The notes beneath the pieces are model-generated. The model was not told where the DNA came from, searched no databases, and was given only the letters and a program-made list of their open reading frames with translations. Shown here piece after piece: positions 7,831 through 16,274 of a stretch of DNA of 64,000 nucleotides (position 1 is its first letter; every line of letters begins with the position of its first letter). The DNA comes from CAYQJS01 sp964417895 (lineage in GTDB: Bacteria; Chloroflexota; UBA6077; SHYK01). A program made the position numbers and the translations under genes. Location of the stretch: assembly GCA_964417895.1 (NCBI GenBank), contig CAYQJS010000007.1:71854-135853 (forward strand), in the 5' to 3' direction.

Positions 7831-9069
7831 ATGGCGAGCTCGGACACGCCCCAGACCGTAATCAGGGTGGGCATCATCGGCCTTGGCGGTGCAGCCAGCG
7901 GCATGATCGGCAAGTTCACGCGCAACCCCAGGTTCAAGGTCGCCGCCGCGGCCGACATCGACGCCGAGATCCTGGGCTGGTTCCAGCAGGACTACCCTGA
8001 CGCTGAGGCCTACCCCTCGGCCGACGGCCTCTGCGCCAGCAAGAACGTCGATCTCGTCTACATCGCCACGCCGAACCGATTCCACCGCGAGCACGCGGTA
8101 ATGGCCCTGAGCAGCGGCAAGCACACCCTTGTGGAGAAGCCCATGGCGGTTTCGCTCGATGATGCCGACGCCATGGTCGAGGCCGCGAACCGCGGCGGCA
8201 TGCTCCTGGGTGTGAACGTCAAGCATAGCTTCGAGCCCCGCATCCAGAAGCTCCGCGAGCTTGCGAAGAGCGGCGAGCTCGGCGAGCTGCGGATGATGCA
8301 CCACTGGCGCTACCAGGACTGGCTCTACCGACCGCGAACGCCCGAAGAGCTGACCCCCGAATGGGGCGGCGGGATCCTGTGGCGGCAAGGGGGCCACCAG
8401 CTGGACCTGCTGCGGACCATCGGGGGCGGGCTCGTTCGCAGCGTGCGGGGCTCAGCTCAGGTCTGGGACCCCACTCGCCGCGTGCCTGGCGCCCACTCCG
8501 CCTACTTCGAGTTCGAGAGCGGAGCCGCGTGCACGTGCGTCTACAGCGGCCACGACCACTACGGGACGCGAGAGCTGGTCTACGGGTTCGAGGCCGGCGA
8601 GCTGGCGGACCCTCAGTCGTACGCTGAGGCGCGCCGCGAGCTGCAGAGCCACGGGAATAGCGTCGAATGGGAGACCGAGGCGGCGCGCGGCGAGCGCTAC
8701 GGCGGAAACCGTCGGCGGGAGGTCGAGCCCGGTCAATCAAGCCAGCGGGGCGAAGCCCCGGGCGGGGGCGCCGGCTGGATTCTCGGCGGCCCCCTGGTCG
8801 TCAGCTACGACCACGCTGACGTGAAGCTCTCGCCGGGCGGGCTCATGGTATACGGGGATGACAAGCAGTGGGAGATCCCGATGGTGATGAAGGAGGACGG
8901 CCGCGACTTTCGCCTCAACGCCTTCCACGATGCCATCGTCACCGGCCGGCCGCTGCAGTGCGATGGGGCCTGGGGAAGGGCGACCGTCGAGGTCCTCCTC
9001 GCCATCGAGCAGTCCGGGCGGGAGCGGCGGGAGGTCCTGCTCCAGCGCCAGACGGCATATCCGGAGTGA
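7831..9069 (+). CDS. Gfo/Idh/MocA-family NAD(P)-dependent oxidoreductase
   Basis: 412 residues, ATG with GAGAGGAGAAG upstream. The N-terminal Rossmann motif is 'VGIIGLGGAASGMIG'; 'DLVYIATPNRFH' and the catalytic-site 'LVEKPMAVSLDDAD' follow, then the beta-sheet domain with 'GGGILWRQGGHQLDLLRTIG'. The closing part 'GGPLVVSYDHADVKLSPGG' with 'VYGDDKQWEIP' resembles dihydrodiol dehydrogenases of the phthalate pathway. Residues of about 295-315 ('EVEPGQSSQRGEAPGGGAGW') are low-complexity, coded by a palindromic DNA stretch, and look like an insertion. The substrate is not certain. Confidence 0.85.
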   Translation: MASSDTPQTVIRVGIIGLGGAASGMIGKFTRNPRFKVAAAADIDAEILGWFQQDYPDAEAYPSADGLCASKNVDLVYIATPNRFHREHAVMALSSGKHTLVEKPMAVSLDDADAMVEAANRGGMLLGVNVKHSFEPRIQKLRELAKSGELGELRMMHHWRYQDWLYRPRTPEELTPEWGGGILWRQGGHQLDLLRTIGGGLVRSVRGSAQVWDPTRRVPGAHSAYFEFESGAACTCVYSGHDHYGTRELVYGFEAGELADPQSYAEARRELQSHGNSVEWETEAARGERYGGNRRREVEPGQSSQRGEAPGGGAGWILGGPLVVSYDHADVKLSPGGLMVYGDDKQWEIPMVMKEDGRDFRLNAFHDAIVTGRPLQCDGAWGRATVEVLLAIEQSGRERREVLLQRQTAYPE

Positions 9070-9070
9070 G

Positions 9071-9538
9071 ATGGCAAGCGCCCCGCTGACCGAGGCCGAG
9101 GTCGCGGAGATCCTATTGGAGTCCATGAGGATTGAGGGACCTGTCCGTTGGGTCCAGAAGAGCAGCGACGCGTGGGCCGAGGCAACGCTGCAAGTGCGAC
9201 ATCCGCGCCGAGATGTGGGCTTAAGCTTGAAGTTGACCGTCAATTTGCTCGCCGCACGGAAGTTCTCCTTCTCTTTGCTTCTCGACAGCGCCCACCGAAT
9301 CGTTGGAGTCGATGTGGGAGGCGGGCACGAAAACCGGCACACGGACAACAACCGCTGGATAGACCAGCCACATGAACACCGTTGGACGGATGCATGCCAC
9401 GGCAACTGGGCGCGCGCCATCGACTCCTTCCCACCGACGCTGCGGGAGGCCTTCTTAGCGTTCTGCGGCCGGCTCGGTATAGAGTTTGCCGGTGTGTGGT
9501 CCGATCCGCCGCCTGCCCAACTTGGACTTGACGAGTGA
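9071..9538 (+). CDS. Uncharacterised protein, first gene of a DUF1828-type pair
   Basis: 155 residues, ATG just after the Gfo/Idh stop. The N-terminal half alternates short strands ('EATLQVRHPRRDVGLSLKL', 'FSFSLLLDSAHRIVGVDVG'), then a His-rich segment 'HENRHTDNNRWIDQPHEHRW' and a C-terminal helix 'LREAFLAFCGRLGIEF'. The His pattern with the adjacent DUF1828 gene suggests the DUF6978-like partner family; that assignment is from memory and tentative. Its stop overlaps the next start by four bases (GTGA), so the two are translationally coupled. Confidence 0.65.
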   Translation: MASAPLTEAEVAEILLESMRIEGPVRWVQKSSDAWAEATLQVRHPRRDVGLSLKLTVNLLAARKFSFSLLLDSAHRIVGVDVGGGHENRHTDNNRWIDQPHEHRWTDACHGNWARAIDSFPPTLREAFLAFCGRLGIEFAGVWSDPPPAQLGLDE

Positions 9539-10329
9539 CACAGACCGGCTGCGAAGAAGTCGTCCGCCAGCAACTGGAACACCTCGGGACGCGGTTTGCC
9601 TGCCATGAAGCAGAAGGGCGGTTGTGGATCACCTCCCCGTACAGCTATCCGGATGGGGATCTCGTCCAGGTAAGCGTCAAGGAACTGAGCTCGGGGGAAG
9701 TCATCGTGACTGATCTGGGCGAAACGCTTCGCCATCTAGCAACTCACGGCTTTGATCCGCGAGCAACATTGAAAGGCGACTACCTGCTCGGAGAGATTCT
9801 CAAGCAGCACAACGTCGAGACTGAGCGCGGCATGATTTTGAAGAGGGTGCCACTCGCTGAGGCGGGCAGGGCGCTCCAGGATGTGCTGACGGCATCGGTG
9901 GCCGTGTCACACCTGCTCTTTCTGTCCCGTGGGTATCGTCCTGCAACCTTTGCCGAGGAGGTGGGCCAATTTATCGCGGGCCACGGTGTCTCCGCGCAGG
10001 CGGACCACTATGAAGTGGGCTATTTATCGCAGAAGCGGTACCGCATCGACCTGTACATCCCAGGAAAGCAGCAGGAGGGCCTGATCCAAACGTTGTCACC
10101 GGCCACCCGCGCCGGGTCCATCCCGATGGTGAACGCTACGTTCCGCCTGTGGTCGGATGTGCCAAACGGGCGGTGGCGCGCCACGGTACTGGACGACCGA
10201 GCGGTAGAGTGGCGCCGAGAAGACCTCGTTCTCCTGGAAGGCGTCAGTAGTGTCTACGCGTGGAGCAGCCCTGAGAGCTTCCGTAAGGCCCTGATGGAAG
10301 TCGCGGCTGTGATGCCTTCCTCTATTTGA
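9535..10329 (+). CDS. DUF1828/DUF1829-domain protein
   Basis: 264 residues, GTG start overlapping the previous stop. Residues 1-110 have the DUF1828 look: a variable head, 'DGDLVQVSVKELSSGEVIVT' then 'DLGETLRHLATHGFDP'. Residues 120-260 fit DUF1829, with 'FAEEVGQFIAGHGVSAQADH', 'RYRIDLYIPGKQ' and the strand/helix 'RWRATVLDDRAVEW'. Such proteins occur in phages and accessory islands, often in a two-gene unit as here; some are suspected toxin-antitoxin or defence parts, but no activity is established to my knowledge. Confidence 0.75.
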   Translation: MTQTGCEEVVRQQLEHLGTRFACHEAEGRLWITSPYSYPDGDLVQVSVKELSSGEVIVTDLGETLRHLATHGFDPRATLKGDYLLGEILKQHNVETERGMILKRVPLAEAGRALQDVLTASVAVSHLLFLSRGYRPATFAEEVGQFIAGHGVSAQADHYEVGYLSQKRYRIDLYIPGKQQEGLIQTLSPATRAGSIPMVNATFRLWSDVPNGRWRATVLDDRAVEWRREDLVLLEGVSSVYAWSSPESFRKALMEVAAVMPSSI

Positions 10330-10342
10330 AAAGGCCTCCCGG

Positions 10343-11065
10343 CTACGCTCGCCTGTACCCCCCAAGCAGGGTCATGCCGAAGCGCTTCCAGAAGCAGTCG
10401 ACCGAGTCGAACCCGGCCTCCCTCAGGGAGCGCAGGTAGTCCGCCACGGTGAGGTAGTAATGGCCGGCCGACGGCGCCCGCTGGGCTCGTTCCGTCCCTC
10501 GCTCCACTGGCTCGCCTCGAAGCACGCGACCCGCCTCCCGGTAGAGCGTCCTGACATAGTCGTCGGGCGGGGCTGAGCTGTCGAGATCGAAGAAGCAGCC
10601 ACCGGGCTTTAGCGAACGGTAGATGGACTGGTGGAGGGTGCGCTTGTTCGCTGGCGGCAGGTGATGGATGGAGCGCGAGGCGACGGCGACGTCGAACTCG
10701 CCCAGGTCGGCAGGCAGCTCGCCGTCGACGAAGTCGCCGAGGCGGTAGCGGAACCGGTCACCGTAGCGGGCCATGCGCTCGCCGGCGATTGCCATCATCG
10801 GCTCCGAGACGTCCAGTCCGATGGCGTGAGCCTCCGGAAACGCGTCGAGCACGAGCCCTGCGACGAGTCCCTGGCCCGTGCCGATGTCCAGCACTCGAAG
10901 AGGCTGCGTCCGGTCGAACGGCAGGAGGCTGACCATGATCTTGAGGCCCTCTGTGCGCTCGACGAGTGCACCGTCAGTCCGCTCAACGTATTCCCGAGCC
11001 CGCTCGGGCACGTTCCACTCATGGCCGTAGCGCTCCATGTAGGCCTGACCGGTGAGCTGCTGCAT
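10343..11065 (-). CDS. Class I SAM-dependent methyltransferase
   Basis: 240 residues, ATG 11065 with GGAGG eight bases upstream. Motif I is 'LRVLDIGTGQGLVAG' (residues 57-71), acidic post-I 'AIGLDVSEPMM', motif II 'FDVAVASRSIHHLPP' and motif III 'LKPGGCFFDLDSS'. This is the Rossmann-like methyltransferase fold; the opening 'MERYGHEWNVPERAREYVER' and the HHLPP motif are typical of small-molecule methylases. The acceptor is unknown. The gene is isolated, facing the DUF1828 pair. Confidence 0.85.
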   Translation of the reverse strand: MQQLTGQAYMERYGHEWNVPERAREYVERTDGALVERTEGLKIMVSLLPFDRTQPLRVLDIGTGQGLVAGLVLDAFPEAHAIGLDVSEPMMAIAGERMARYGDRFRYRLGDFVDGELPADLGEFDVAVASRSIHHLPPANKRTLHQSIYRSLKPGGCFFDLDSSAPPDDYVRTLYREAGRVLRGEPVERGTERAQRAPSAGHYYLTVADYLRSLREAGFDSVDCFWKRFGMTLLGGYRRA

Positions 11066-11427
11066 TAACCGTTTCCTCCATCATTTTCTGCTGCGCCGGA
11101 TGTTGTTCACGCCAGGCGCCCGGCATTTGGCAGCACCCATGGTACCGGATCGCGCCCGTGGGGGCTTGCGCGGTGCGCGCCCGGTTTGCGCGCGGCGGCT
11201 AGCACATCTCGGCGGAAGTGGACATGGGGTTGCGCTCAAACGACGGCCGATTTCAACCAATCCCTCTCCCATCGCAATGGGAGAGGTTAGGTGAGGGCGC
11301 CCTTTCGGAGCCCAGACATCAACCTAAGGCCGTCCGGGCCTGCCCTCACCCCACCCCTCTCCCGCTCCGGCGGGAGAGGGAGTCCGCCCGCTCGCCTCAA
11401 CCATCGGCGCTCTTGCGCCGACCTGTA
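11066..11427. repeat. Gene-free stretch with a family A palindromic repeat
   Basis: No gene is supported. 11261-11392 holds ATCCCTCTCCCATCGCAATG followed by GGAGAGG, then GTGAGGGCG, and a second half CCCTCACCCC with CTCTCCCGCTCCGGCGGGAG AGG, i.e. two inner palindromes framed by facing TGAGGG/CCCTCA arms. The rest shows only shadow frames. Confidence 0.6.
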
Positions 11428-12429
11428 CTAGGCGCCTGCCGCGGACGCCCGGCGGTCCTCCAGGAACTTCCGCTGCGAGGCGGGCTCGAAGGACGCCATG
11501 GACCCGCCCACCGGGGACGCTGCGACGAAGTGATATCCGTTGGTGTCCCAATCCCAGAAGCTGTCGCCGCGGCCGAGCACCCGCTTCCACTCCGGGCCGA
11601 TCGGATTGCCGTGGATTCCCGTCCGCGCTGGGAGCGCCCCCGCCTCCTGAGGCGATAGCGTTGGGGGCGTGGCCGGATCGAAGTCCCACTCAGGAAGCTC
11701 GCGATACATGCGCTCGAGCGTCGGCACGAACTCGTCGTCGCGGACCACCAGCGCGGTGTGCAGGGCCCGGTAGACGGCGTGCCCGCCGGTCCGACCGCCC
11801 AGCCGCTCGACCTGCTTGAAGGCGAGCCGCCCCGCGGAGGCGAGGGGGAACACAACCGTGTCGCCTGCGAGATCGTTGCTGCGCAGTGGATCGAGCCCGC
11901 AGAAGCGGCTGTAGAAATCGGTGGTCTTGCTCAGGTCTCGCGACTCGAACATGGCGGAGGCGATGCGGCCGACCTTCGCCGGGGTCTCGCCTTCCATAGC
12001 GCCATCGGGCATCCGCACCGGCGCCCACAGCTCCAGCGCGTTGCCGTCGGGATCGGTGAAGCGGATGGCGCTGCCGTCCTCACCCTCCTCGCTGGTCCGG
12101 ATCGGGTCGGTATGAGGCACGGCGTTCGCGTCCAGGCGCCTGAGGTGCTCGTCGATCTCCTCCTGGCGAATGAACCAGCCGTACTTGGGAAGCCCGGTCC
12201 CGGGGGTCAGCACCCCGTCATAGACGGAGCCGCCCACGTGGCATTCCCTGCCCAAGTAGGTGAACAGCATGCGGATGGGCCTGCCGGCTCGATCCGGGCG
12301 GTCCTCATCTATGCGCGGCGTGGCGCCGAGGACATTCGTGTAAAAGCTGCCCCATCGGGACACGTCGGCGGTCGGTACGACGTAGTGATCGATCCAGTAA
12401 GCGGCGCCGGTACGCTGGTCCTCGGACAC
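11428..12429 (-). CDS. Two-domain VOC family protein
   Basis: 333 residues, GTG start at 12429 with GGGAGGTGA upstream. Domain 1 (about residues 10-140) begins 'AAYWIDHYVVPTADVSRWGS' and ends 'AIRFTDPDGNALELWAP', with Glu of 'ALELW' as a metal-ligand candidate. Domain 2 (about 150-310) begins 'RIASAMFESRDLSKTTDFYS' and ends 'SFWDWDTNGYHFVAASP'. Two tandem vicinal-oxygen-chelate modules suit an extradiol dioxygenase or a glyoxalase-type lyase. The first domain matches bacterial aromatic-ring-cleavage relatives only loosely, so no substrate is proposed. Confidence 0.8.
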   Translation of the reverse strand: MSEDQRTGAAYWIDHYVVPTADVSRWGSFYTNVLGATPRIDEDRPDRAGRPIRMLFTYLGRECHVGGSVYDGVLTPGTGLPKYGWFIRQEEIDEHLRRLDANAVPHTDPIRTSEEGEDGSAIRFTDPDGNALELWAPVRMPDGAMEGETPAKVGRIASAMFESRDLSKTTDFYSRFCGLDPLRSNDLAGDTVVFPLASAGRLAFKQVERLGGRTGGHAVYRALHTALVVRDDEFVPTLERMYRELPEWDFDPATPPTLSPQEAGALPARTGIHGNPIGPEWKRVLGRGDSFWDWDTNGYHFVAASPVGGSMASFEPASQRKFLEDRRASAAGA

Positions 12430-12468
12430 GTTGTCACCTCCCTTGGTGCTTCTCCCCAGTGTGAGTAG

Positions 12469-13386
12469 TCACGAACGATGGACGGTGTCCCGGAGTATAG
12501 CTCCGCCCGATGCCTCGTGCGCCCGGTCGGCGCGCGCCGCGAGCTGGGGAGCGTCGAGTCGATCGGAGACGGCTGCGAAGTCCCCCGTGGGCCCGCCCCA
12601 GCGCAAGTCAGCGGGCGTGGCCCTGATGGACGTATCCGTTTTGAGCGTGGCAAGGCGCCGAAAGAGCAGAGCCAGGTCGAAGCTCGCGCGGAGCGCGGCT
12701 GCCAGCCTGTCCGCGCCCCGCAAGTTCAGGCCCCAGGCACGCACGTCGAGCGGTATCTGGTCGATGTGACCGTAGCGGGCGAGGACGGTGGATGCGGACT
12801 TGGCGCCCCAACCGGGCACCCCTGGAAACCCGTCGGCGCTGTCGCCCACGAGCGCGAGGTAGTCGGGAATCGAGGCGGGCCGCACCCCAAACTTGGCCAC
12901 GACCCCCGCTTCGTCCGAAACCCGCCCGGACCGCCGATCGAGCTGGACGATGCGGCCGTCCTCGACGCATTGGGCGAGGTCTTTGTCCGGCGTGCAGATG
13001 AGCACGCGTTGGACCTCCGGCGACTGGGCGGCCACGCGGGCCGCGGTACCGAGGGCGTCGTCTGCTTCGAGCTCGACCATCGGCCACACCACCACACCGA
13101 GCGCCTGCAGCGCCTCCTCGAGCAGTGGGAACTGCTGCAGCAAGCGCGGGTCCACCCCTGCGCTCGTCTTGTAGCCGGGCCACAGGTCATTGCGGAACGA
13201 CTCGATGACGTGGTCTGTGGCCACCCCGAGGTGGGTGACGCCAGATTCGAGCATGCCGAGAACGGAGCCGAGAACGCCCCGGGTGGCCGCCACCTCCCGC
13301 CCTTCGCGGCTCACGTACGGTGGCAGGGCGAAGAAATGGCGGAAAAGCTCGTACGTTCCATCGAGAAGGTAGATATCCACGGTCAC
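12469..13386 (-). CDS. 5'-3' exonuclease / flap endonuclease domain protein
   Basis: 305 residues, probable GTG start at 13386 (another GTG two codons in). It has the stand-alone PolI-N/ExoIX fold: 'DIYLLDGTYELFRHFFA', the metal-site 'MVELEADDALGTAA' and 'LICTPDKDLAQCV', and the helix-hairpin-helix region 'LVGDSADGFPGVPGWGAKSA'. No polymerase domain follows. Such proteins remove RNA primers or flaps during DNA repair. The length is near that of stand-alone family members. The start lacks a strong ribosome site. Confidence 0.85.
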   Translation of the reverse strand: MTVDIYLLDGTYELFRHFFALPPYVSREGREVAATRGVLGSVLGMLESGVTHLGVATDHVIESFRNDLWPGYKTSAGVDPRLLQQFPLLEEALQALGVVVWPMVELEADDALGTAARVAAQSPEVQRVLICTPDKDLAQCVEDGRIVQLDRRSGRVSDEAGVVAKFGVRPASIPDYLALVGDSADGFPGVPGWGAKSASTVLARYGHIDQIPLDVRAWGLNLRGADRLAAALRASFDLALLFRRLATLKTDTSIRATPADLRWGGPTGDFAAVSDRLDAPQLAARADRAHEASGGAILRDTVHRS

Positions 13387-13576
13387 CCGTCAAGTACGAA
13401 GCTATGGGAACGAGGCTCCTCCGCGCGGGTCCATGGTATGCCAGAAATGTGTATCGCGAGTTCTGCATTCCTCCACATGTTTCGACCGACCCTTCAAGCG
13501 TAGGCTGTGGCTGGCTGGCGGGCCGCCAATCTGGCGGCGTCAGCGGGTGAGAAGACGCTTCGAAGAGGGCAGATCC

Positions 13577-13852
13577 ATGGACAGACCAATCGCGACACCC
13601 ATGTTCGGATGGATGCGCTCGAAGGTACGGGAAGAGCGCCTGCAGAGCAAGGAAGAGGAGGCGAAGCCGCGGCGATCACTGCTGTCATGGCTCGAGCTCC
13701 TGCTCGTGCCGCCGCTGCCGCCCCTGACCGGCGATCCCGAGCGCGACGCGGAGATAGTGGAGCTCTACTATCGCTCCCTCTCGGAGTGGTGGAGCCCTGT
13801 TGGGCGGCGCGGCATCGTCGGTCAAGGCACAGATCAGCGGGCATATCGCTGA
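13577..13852 (+). CDS. Small hypothetical protein
   Basis: 91 residues from ATG 13577 with a weak GAGGG upstream. The chain is charged at the start ('MRSKVREERLQSKEEEAKPR'), then has a hydrophobic 'SLLSWLELLLVPPLPPLTG' and an acidic helix 'DPERDAEIVELYYRSLSEWW'. No family is recognised. Codon use looks plausible, but the flanks are non-coding, so it may be a relic. Confidence 0.35.
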   Translation: MDRPIATPMFGWMRSKVREERLQSKEEEAKPRRSLLSWLELLLVPPLPPLTGDPERDAEIVELYYRSLSEWWSPVGRRGIVGQGTDQRAYR

Positions 13853-14395
13853 TTGCGGTGATCGGGAGACTACCGACGCGGAGGTCAAGCAGTACTGGCC
13901 GCGATTCGCAGACATCTGTCCTGACTGCTGTAGGGGACGAGCCTGTCGGCGACCGTGCGCGCGGGGTGCATACCACCGGAACGGTGTACGGGGCTTGTGG
14001 TCGTGGGCGTCCGAGAGCCGCAGTATCGGCACTACCGCTGCGGAACGAGGGGTACCGATGGAGGGTGGACGCCGAGCCCGAAACAGTGCGCGCGCGGCCG
14101 CCCGTCGCTCTGTCAGAGATCGGCTGGCTCCGCGCACCGGGGACGAGGGGTCAGATCGCCGGTGTCACATTCCGGTGGCGTGCACGTTTTAATAGCGAGT
14201 TGCCGTGTGCTATTATGCGCGGGCGTGTCCCCTGGGATTACAGGGAGTCACAGAAAGGGGGTGCGCCGAGAGAATGATAATCGCCGCATGCGCGCTCGCG
14301 GAGAGCGCCGTTCGCTCGCGGCCAATCGATGCGGTGCCGAATCGAACGGCGCGGACACACGGATGAAACCTACACGAAACCAGGAGAGGAAGCAC
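13853..14395. other. No supportable gene; possible decayed recombinase tail
   Basis: Frames here are interrupted or repeat-like. One frame around 13955-14110 reads 'REPQYRHYRCGTRGTDGG' followed by 'SPKQCARGRP', which faintly resembles the zinc-ribbon end of large serine recombinases, but two other frames carry equally good fragments and no catalytic domain exists. It marks the left edge of the accessory cassette. Confidence 0.3.
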
Positions 14396-14488
14396 ATGTT
14401 TAGACGCAAGCTCATCAGGGTAGCATCGGCGCGCCCGATGATCTTGGCGGGCTCGGTCTCGGCACCCAGACTGGGGGCCGGCCTGTGA
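14396..14488 (+). CDS. 30-codon leader-like ORF overlapping the winged-helix gene
   Basis: The start ATG 14396 has a strong AGGAGAGG site seven bases upstream, the best in the cassette. The peptide is basic then hydrophobic ('MFRRKLIRVASARPMILAG') and ends at a TGA that overlaps the GTG of the next gene by four bases (GTGA). The site and overlap suggest that it is translated and couples the next gene, or that it is the shortened start of a once longer gene. Confidence 0.45.
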   Translation: MFRRKLIRVASARPMILAGSVSAPRLGAGL

Positions 14489-14799
14489 AGCTGACCTACA
14501 CCCACTTCATCGTCTTGGATGAGATTGCGCGGAGGAAGCAGGCCTCTCCAGTAGAGGTCTGGGATTACTTGACTGCGCTCGATCCACCTCAAACCCTCAC
14601 CCTCAATGAGGTTGCCACGCTTCTCGCCACGCTTGCAGAGAAAGGCGTACTGGAGAGCACAGGCGGATACGACACAACACCGGAGAACCCTTACTATACG
14701 CTGACGACAGGAAAGGGGTTGCGGACCGTCGAAGAAGCTCGGGAAAAGATACGCGCAGAGGCCACCTGGGAGCGAAGTGAGCAGCCCATTGAGGTGTGA
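14485..14799 (+). CDS. Winged-helix DNA-binding protein, PadR/MarR-like
   Basis: 104 residues, GTG start overlapping the leader ORF. The helices 'THFIVLDEIARRKQASPVEV' and 'LTLNEVATLLATLAEKGVLE' followed by a wing 'YDTTPENPYYTLTTGKG' and a C-terminal helix fit a winged helix-turn-helix regulator. It overlaps the next membrane-protein gene by four bases, so it probably controls or is co-made with that cassette. It could equally be a non-regulatory wHTH adaptor. Confidence 0.65.
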   Translation: MKLTYTHFIVLDEIARRKQASPVEVWDYLTALDPPQTLTLNEVATLLATLAEKGVLESTGGYDTTPENPYYTLTTGKGLRTVEEAREKIRAEATWERSEQPIEV

Positions 14800-15497
14800 T
14801 GGACGCATCATTCGATTGGCAAGTCGTCCCTTTCGCCGTGGGCGCGGCTGTCGTTGCTAGTCCTTTAGCACTCATCTACGCACATATCCATTTCTCCGCA
14901 TATCGCTTCGATGTCTTTCGCGTGCGGGGGACCTATTTTTTTGCCCTAGTTCAGAGCGGGTACGCTAGCGCGATTTACCTCGGCGTGGCAGCCGCTGCCC
15001 TGCGGCCTGAAGTCGGCTCTCACCTGATGGCCGCACTTGTCGCTGGCTTCTCCACATGGACGCTCTACCGCGCGACCGGTCCGCCGCAGGCTCTCGAGTC
15101 TGTTTATCGATGGGGCACTGAGGGTCCTCGCGAGCGGCCATCCGAGGGGCAGAAGGCGCTCGAGCAAGTTTCACTGATTCTCGGGGGATTCTTTCTCCGC
15201 GCGGCGGAAGATGAGATTCGAGACCGTGCTCACGAGGCGATAAGGCTGCTGATCGACAACTACACCAAACTGCCCCTCCCGCGCCTGGCGGAGATCGTGA
15301 GCGACTACATCGACACGGAGCAGACGATAGGAGACCGAGAACGGACTGAAATCAAAACGAGAGTGGACCTCCTACTGAAGGACAATGACAACGCGGGCAT
15401 AACTCACTCCGCAGCTATGGGACGCGCAGTTATTCGGGTGAGGGGTGCCAGCATGCTTTTCCGAGAACTCAAGAATCAGGGCGTTCGCCGGCCGTAG
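14796..15497 (+). CDS. Uncharacterised membrane protein, N-terminally short paralogue
   Basis: 233 residues from GTG 14796 (ATG 14799 is equally possible), overlapping the wHTH gene. Hydrophobic segments 'VVPFAVGAAVVASPLALIYA' (about 10-30), 'YFFALVQSGYASAIYLGVAA' (about 48-70) and 'SHLMAALVAGFSTWTLY' (about 77-93) are followed by a soluble helical domain of 135 residues. It is homologous along its whole length to the protein at 16275, beginning at its 'SFDW' position, so about 75 N-terminal residues with one helix are missing. No known family is recognised. Confidence 0.7.
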   Translation: MMDASFDWQVVPFAVGAAVVASPLALIYAHIHFSAYRFDVFRVRGTYFFALVQSGYASAIYLGVAAAALRPEVGSHLMAALVAGFSTWTLYRATGPPQALESVYRWGTEGPRERPSEGQKALEQVSLILGGFFLRAAEDEIRDRAHEAIRLLIDNYTKLPLPRLAEIVSDYIDTEQTIGDRERTEIKTRVDLLLKDNDNAGITHSAAMGRAVIRVRGASMLFRELKNQGVRRP

Positions 15498-15962
15498 GCC
15501 CTTCAATCGCCGCTACCACCTGAGCGCGCGACCCGGTCCACCCTGGTCTCTCAAACCGCCGCAGGTCATTGGTTGGTGAGCGCCAGCGAGCCGTGAACGA
15601 GAAAGCGGCCCACACCCCTGAGAGACTGTGCTGCGTCCCAAAGAATCCCCTCCTCCTCAGGAGATTGCGTGTATCCTCACTGAGCATTTCTCAGTAGCCG
15701 CGTCTATATATCGTCCGGTTATGACACGCGCCACGGGCACCACGGATTTCACCCGGGACGCCAAAACAGGTCGATTCGGCGTGATCTGTGAATCGCGGGG
15801 TGCGCTGGTTCCTGCAGGCGAACTTACACTGGACAGCGGGGCTGCTAACAGACTATTGGGCCATCGTGATGCCACAATCAACACTCCGCGGGTCGTGTCA
15901 GAAGAAGCGGATTAGGCGGATTCGGGGAGAGCCTTAACGGGTCCTACTGAGAGAAGACCGGG
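15498..15962. other. Spacer inside the duplicated cassette
   Basis: The first 100 bases resemble the sequence after the second paralogue (17190 on), both carrying ACCGCCGCAGGT-like and ATTGCGTGTA/GTTGCGTGTA patches, so the duplication extends past the stop codon. A 95-codon frame at 15628-15915 with a GTG start exists, but it has no ribosome site and no recognisable motif, and I do not call it a gene. Confidence 0.45.
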
Positions 15963-16268
15963 ATGACAGGCAGCGCGTGGGACGATGTTGGACGTCAGTG
16001 CGTTTTCTTTCTGATTCTCTTTCTCCGCGGCATGATCGATGCAGTCTTCTTGGTCTTGTGGGTGACCCTTTGGTGGGCGGCGAACAACGCGATCTCACAG
16101 CTCACATTGGTTGGCAAAGAACTGCTTTTCGTCGCCGTCTTCCAGCCCATCTCAGCGGTTGCTACCCTAACCCCGGTCCTCCTCTACGTGTATCTCGATA
16201 TCCGAGTAATGCTTATCAAGACGAAGTTGCAACTCGAAGTGGAGCGCAAACGCTTGATGAAGAAGTGA
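15963..16268 (+). CDS. Small two-helix membrane protein of the cassette
   Basis: 101 residues, ATG with a weak GAGAGAAG upstream. Helix 1 is 'FLILFLRGMIDAVFLVLWVT' (about 14-36) and helix 2 'LLFVAVFQPISAVATLTPVL' (about 54-78), followed by a basic coiled tail 'IKTKLQLEVERKRLMKK'. It ends six bases before the larger membrane-protein gene, so both are likely on one transcript and may act together. The family is unknown. Confidence 0.65.
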   Translation: MTGSAWDDVGRQCVFFLILFLRGMIDAVFLVLWVTLWWAANNAISQLTLVGKELLFVAVFQPISAVATLTPVLLYVYLDIRVMLIKTKLQLEVERKRLMKK

Positions 16269-16274
16269 GCCTCG

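Noticed and set aside
12478..13503. 341-codon plus-strand frame opposite the exonuclease gene
   Set aside because: It is the antisense shadow of a clear 5'-3' exonuclease; no motif and no ribosome site.
13955..14110. Serine-recombinase zinc-ribbon tail
   Set aside because: Only one short stretch resembles it, no catalytic or resolvase domain exists, and other frames are equally open.
15628..15915. 95-codon frame in the membrane cassette
   Set aside because: No ribosome site or motif, and part of the sequence is the decayed tail of the tandem duplication.
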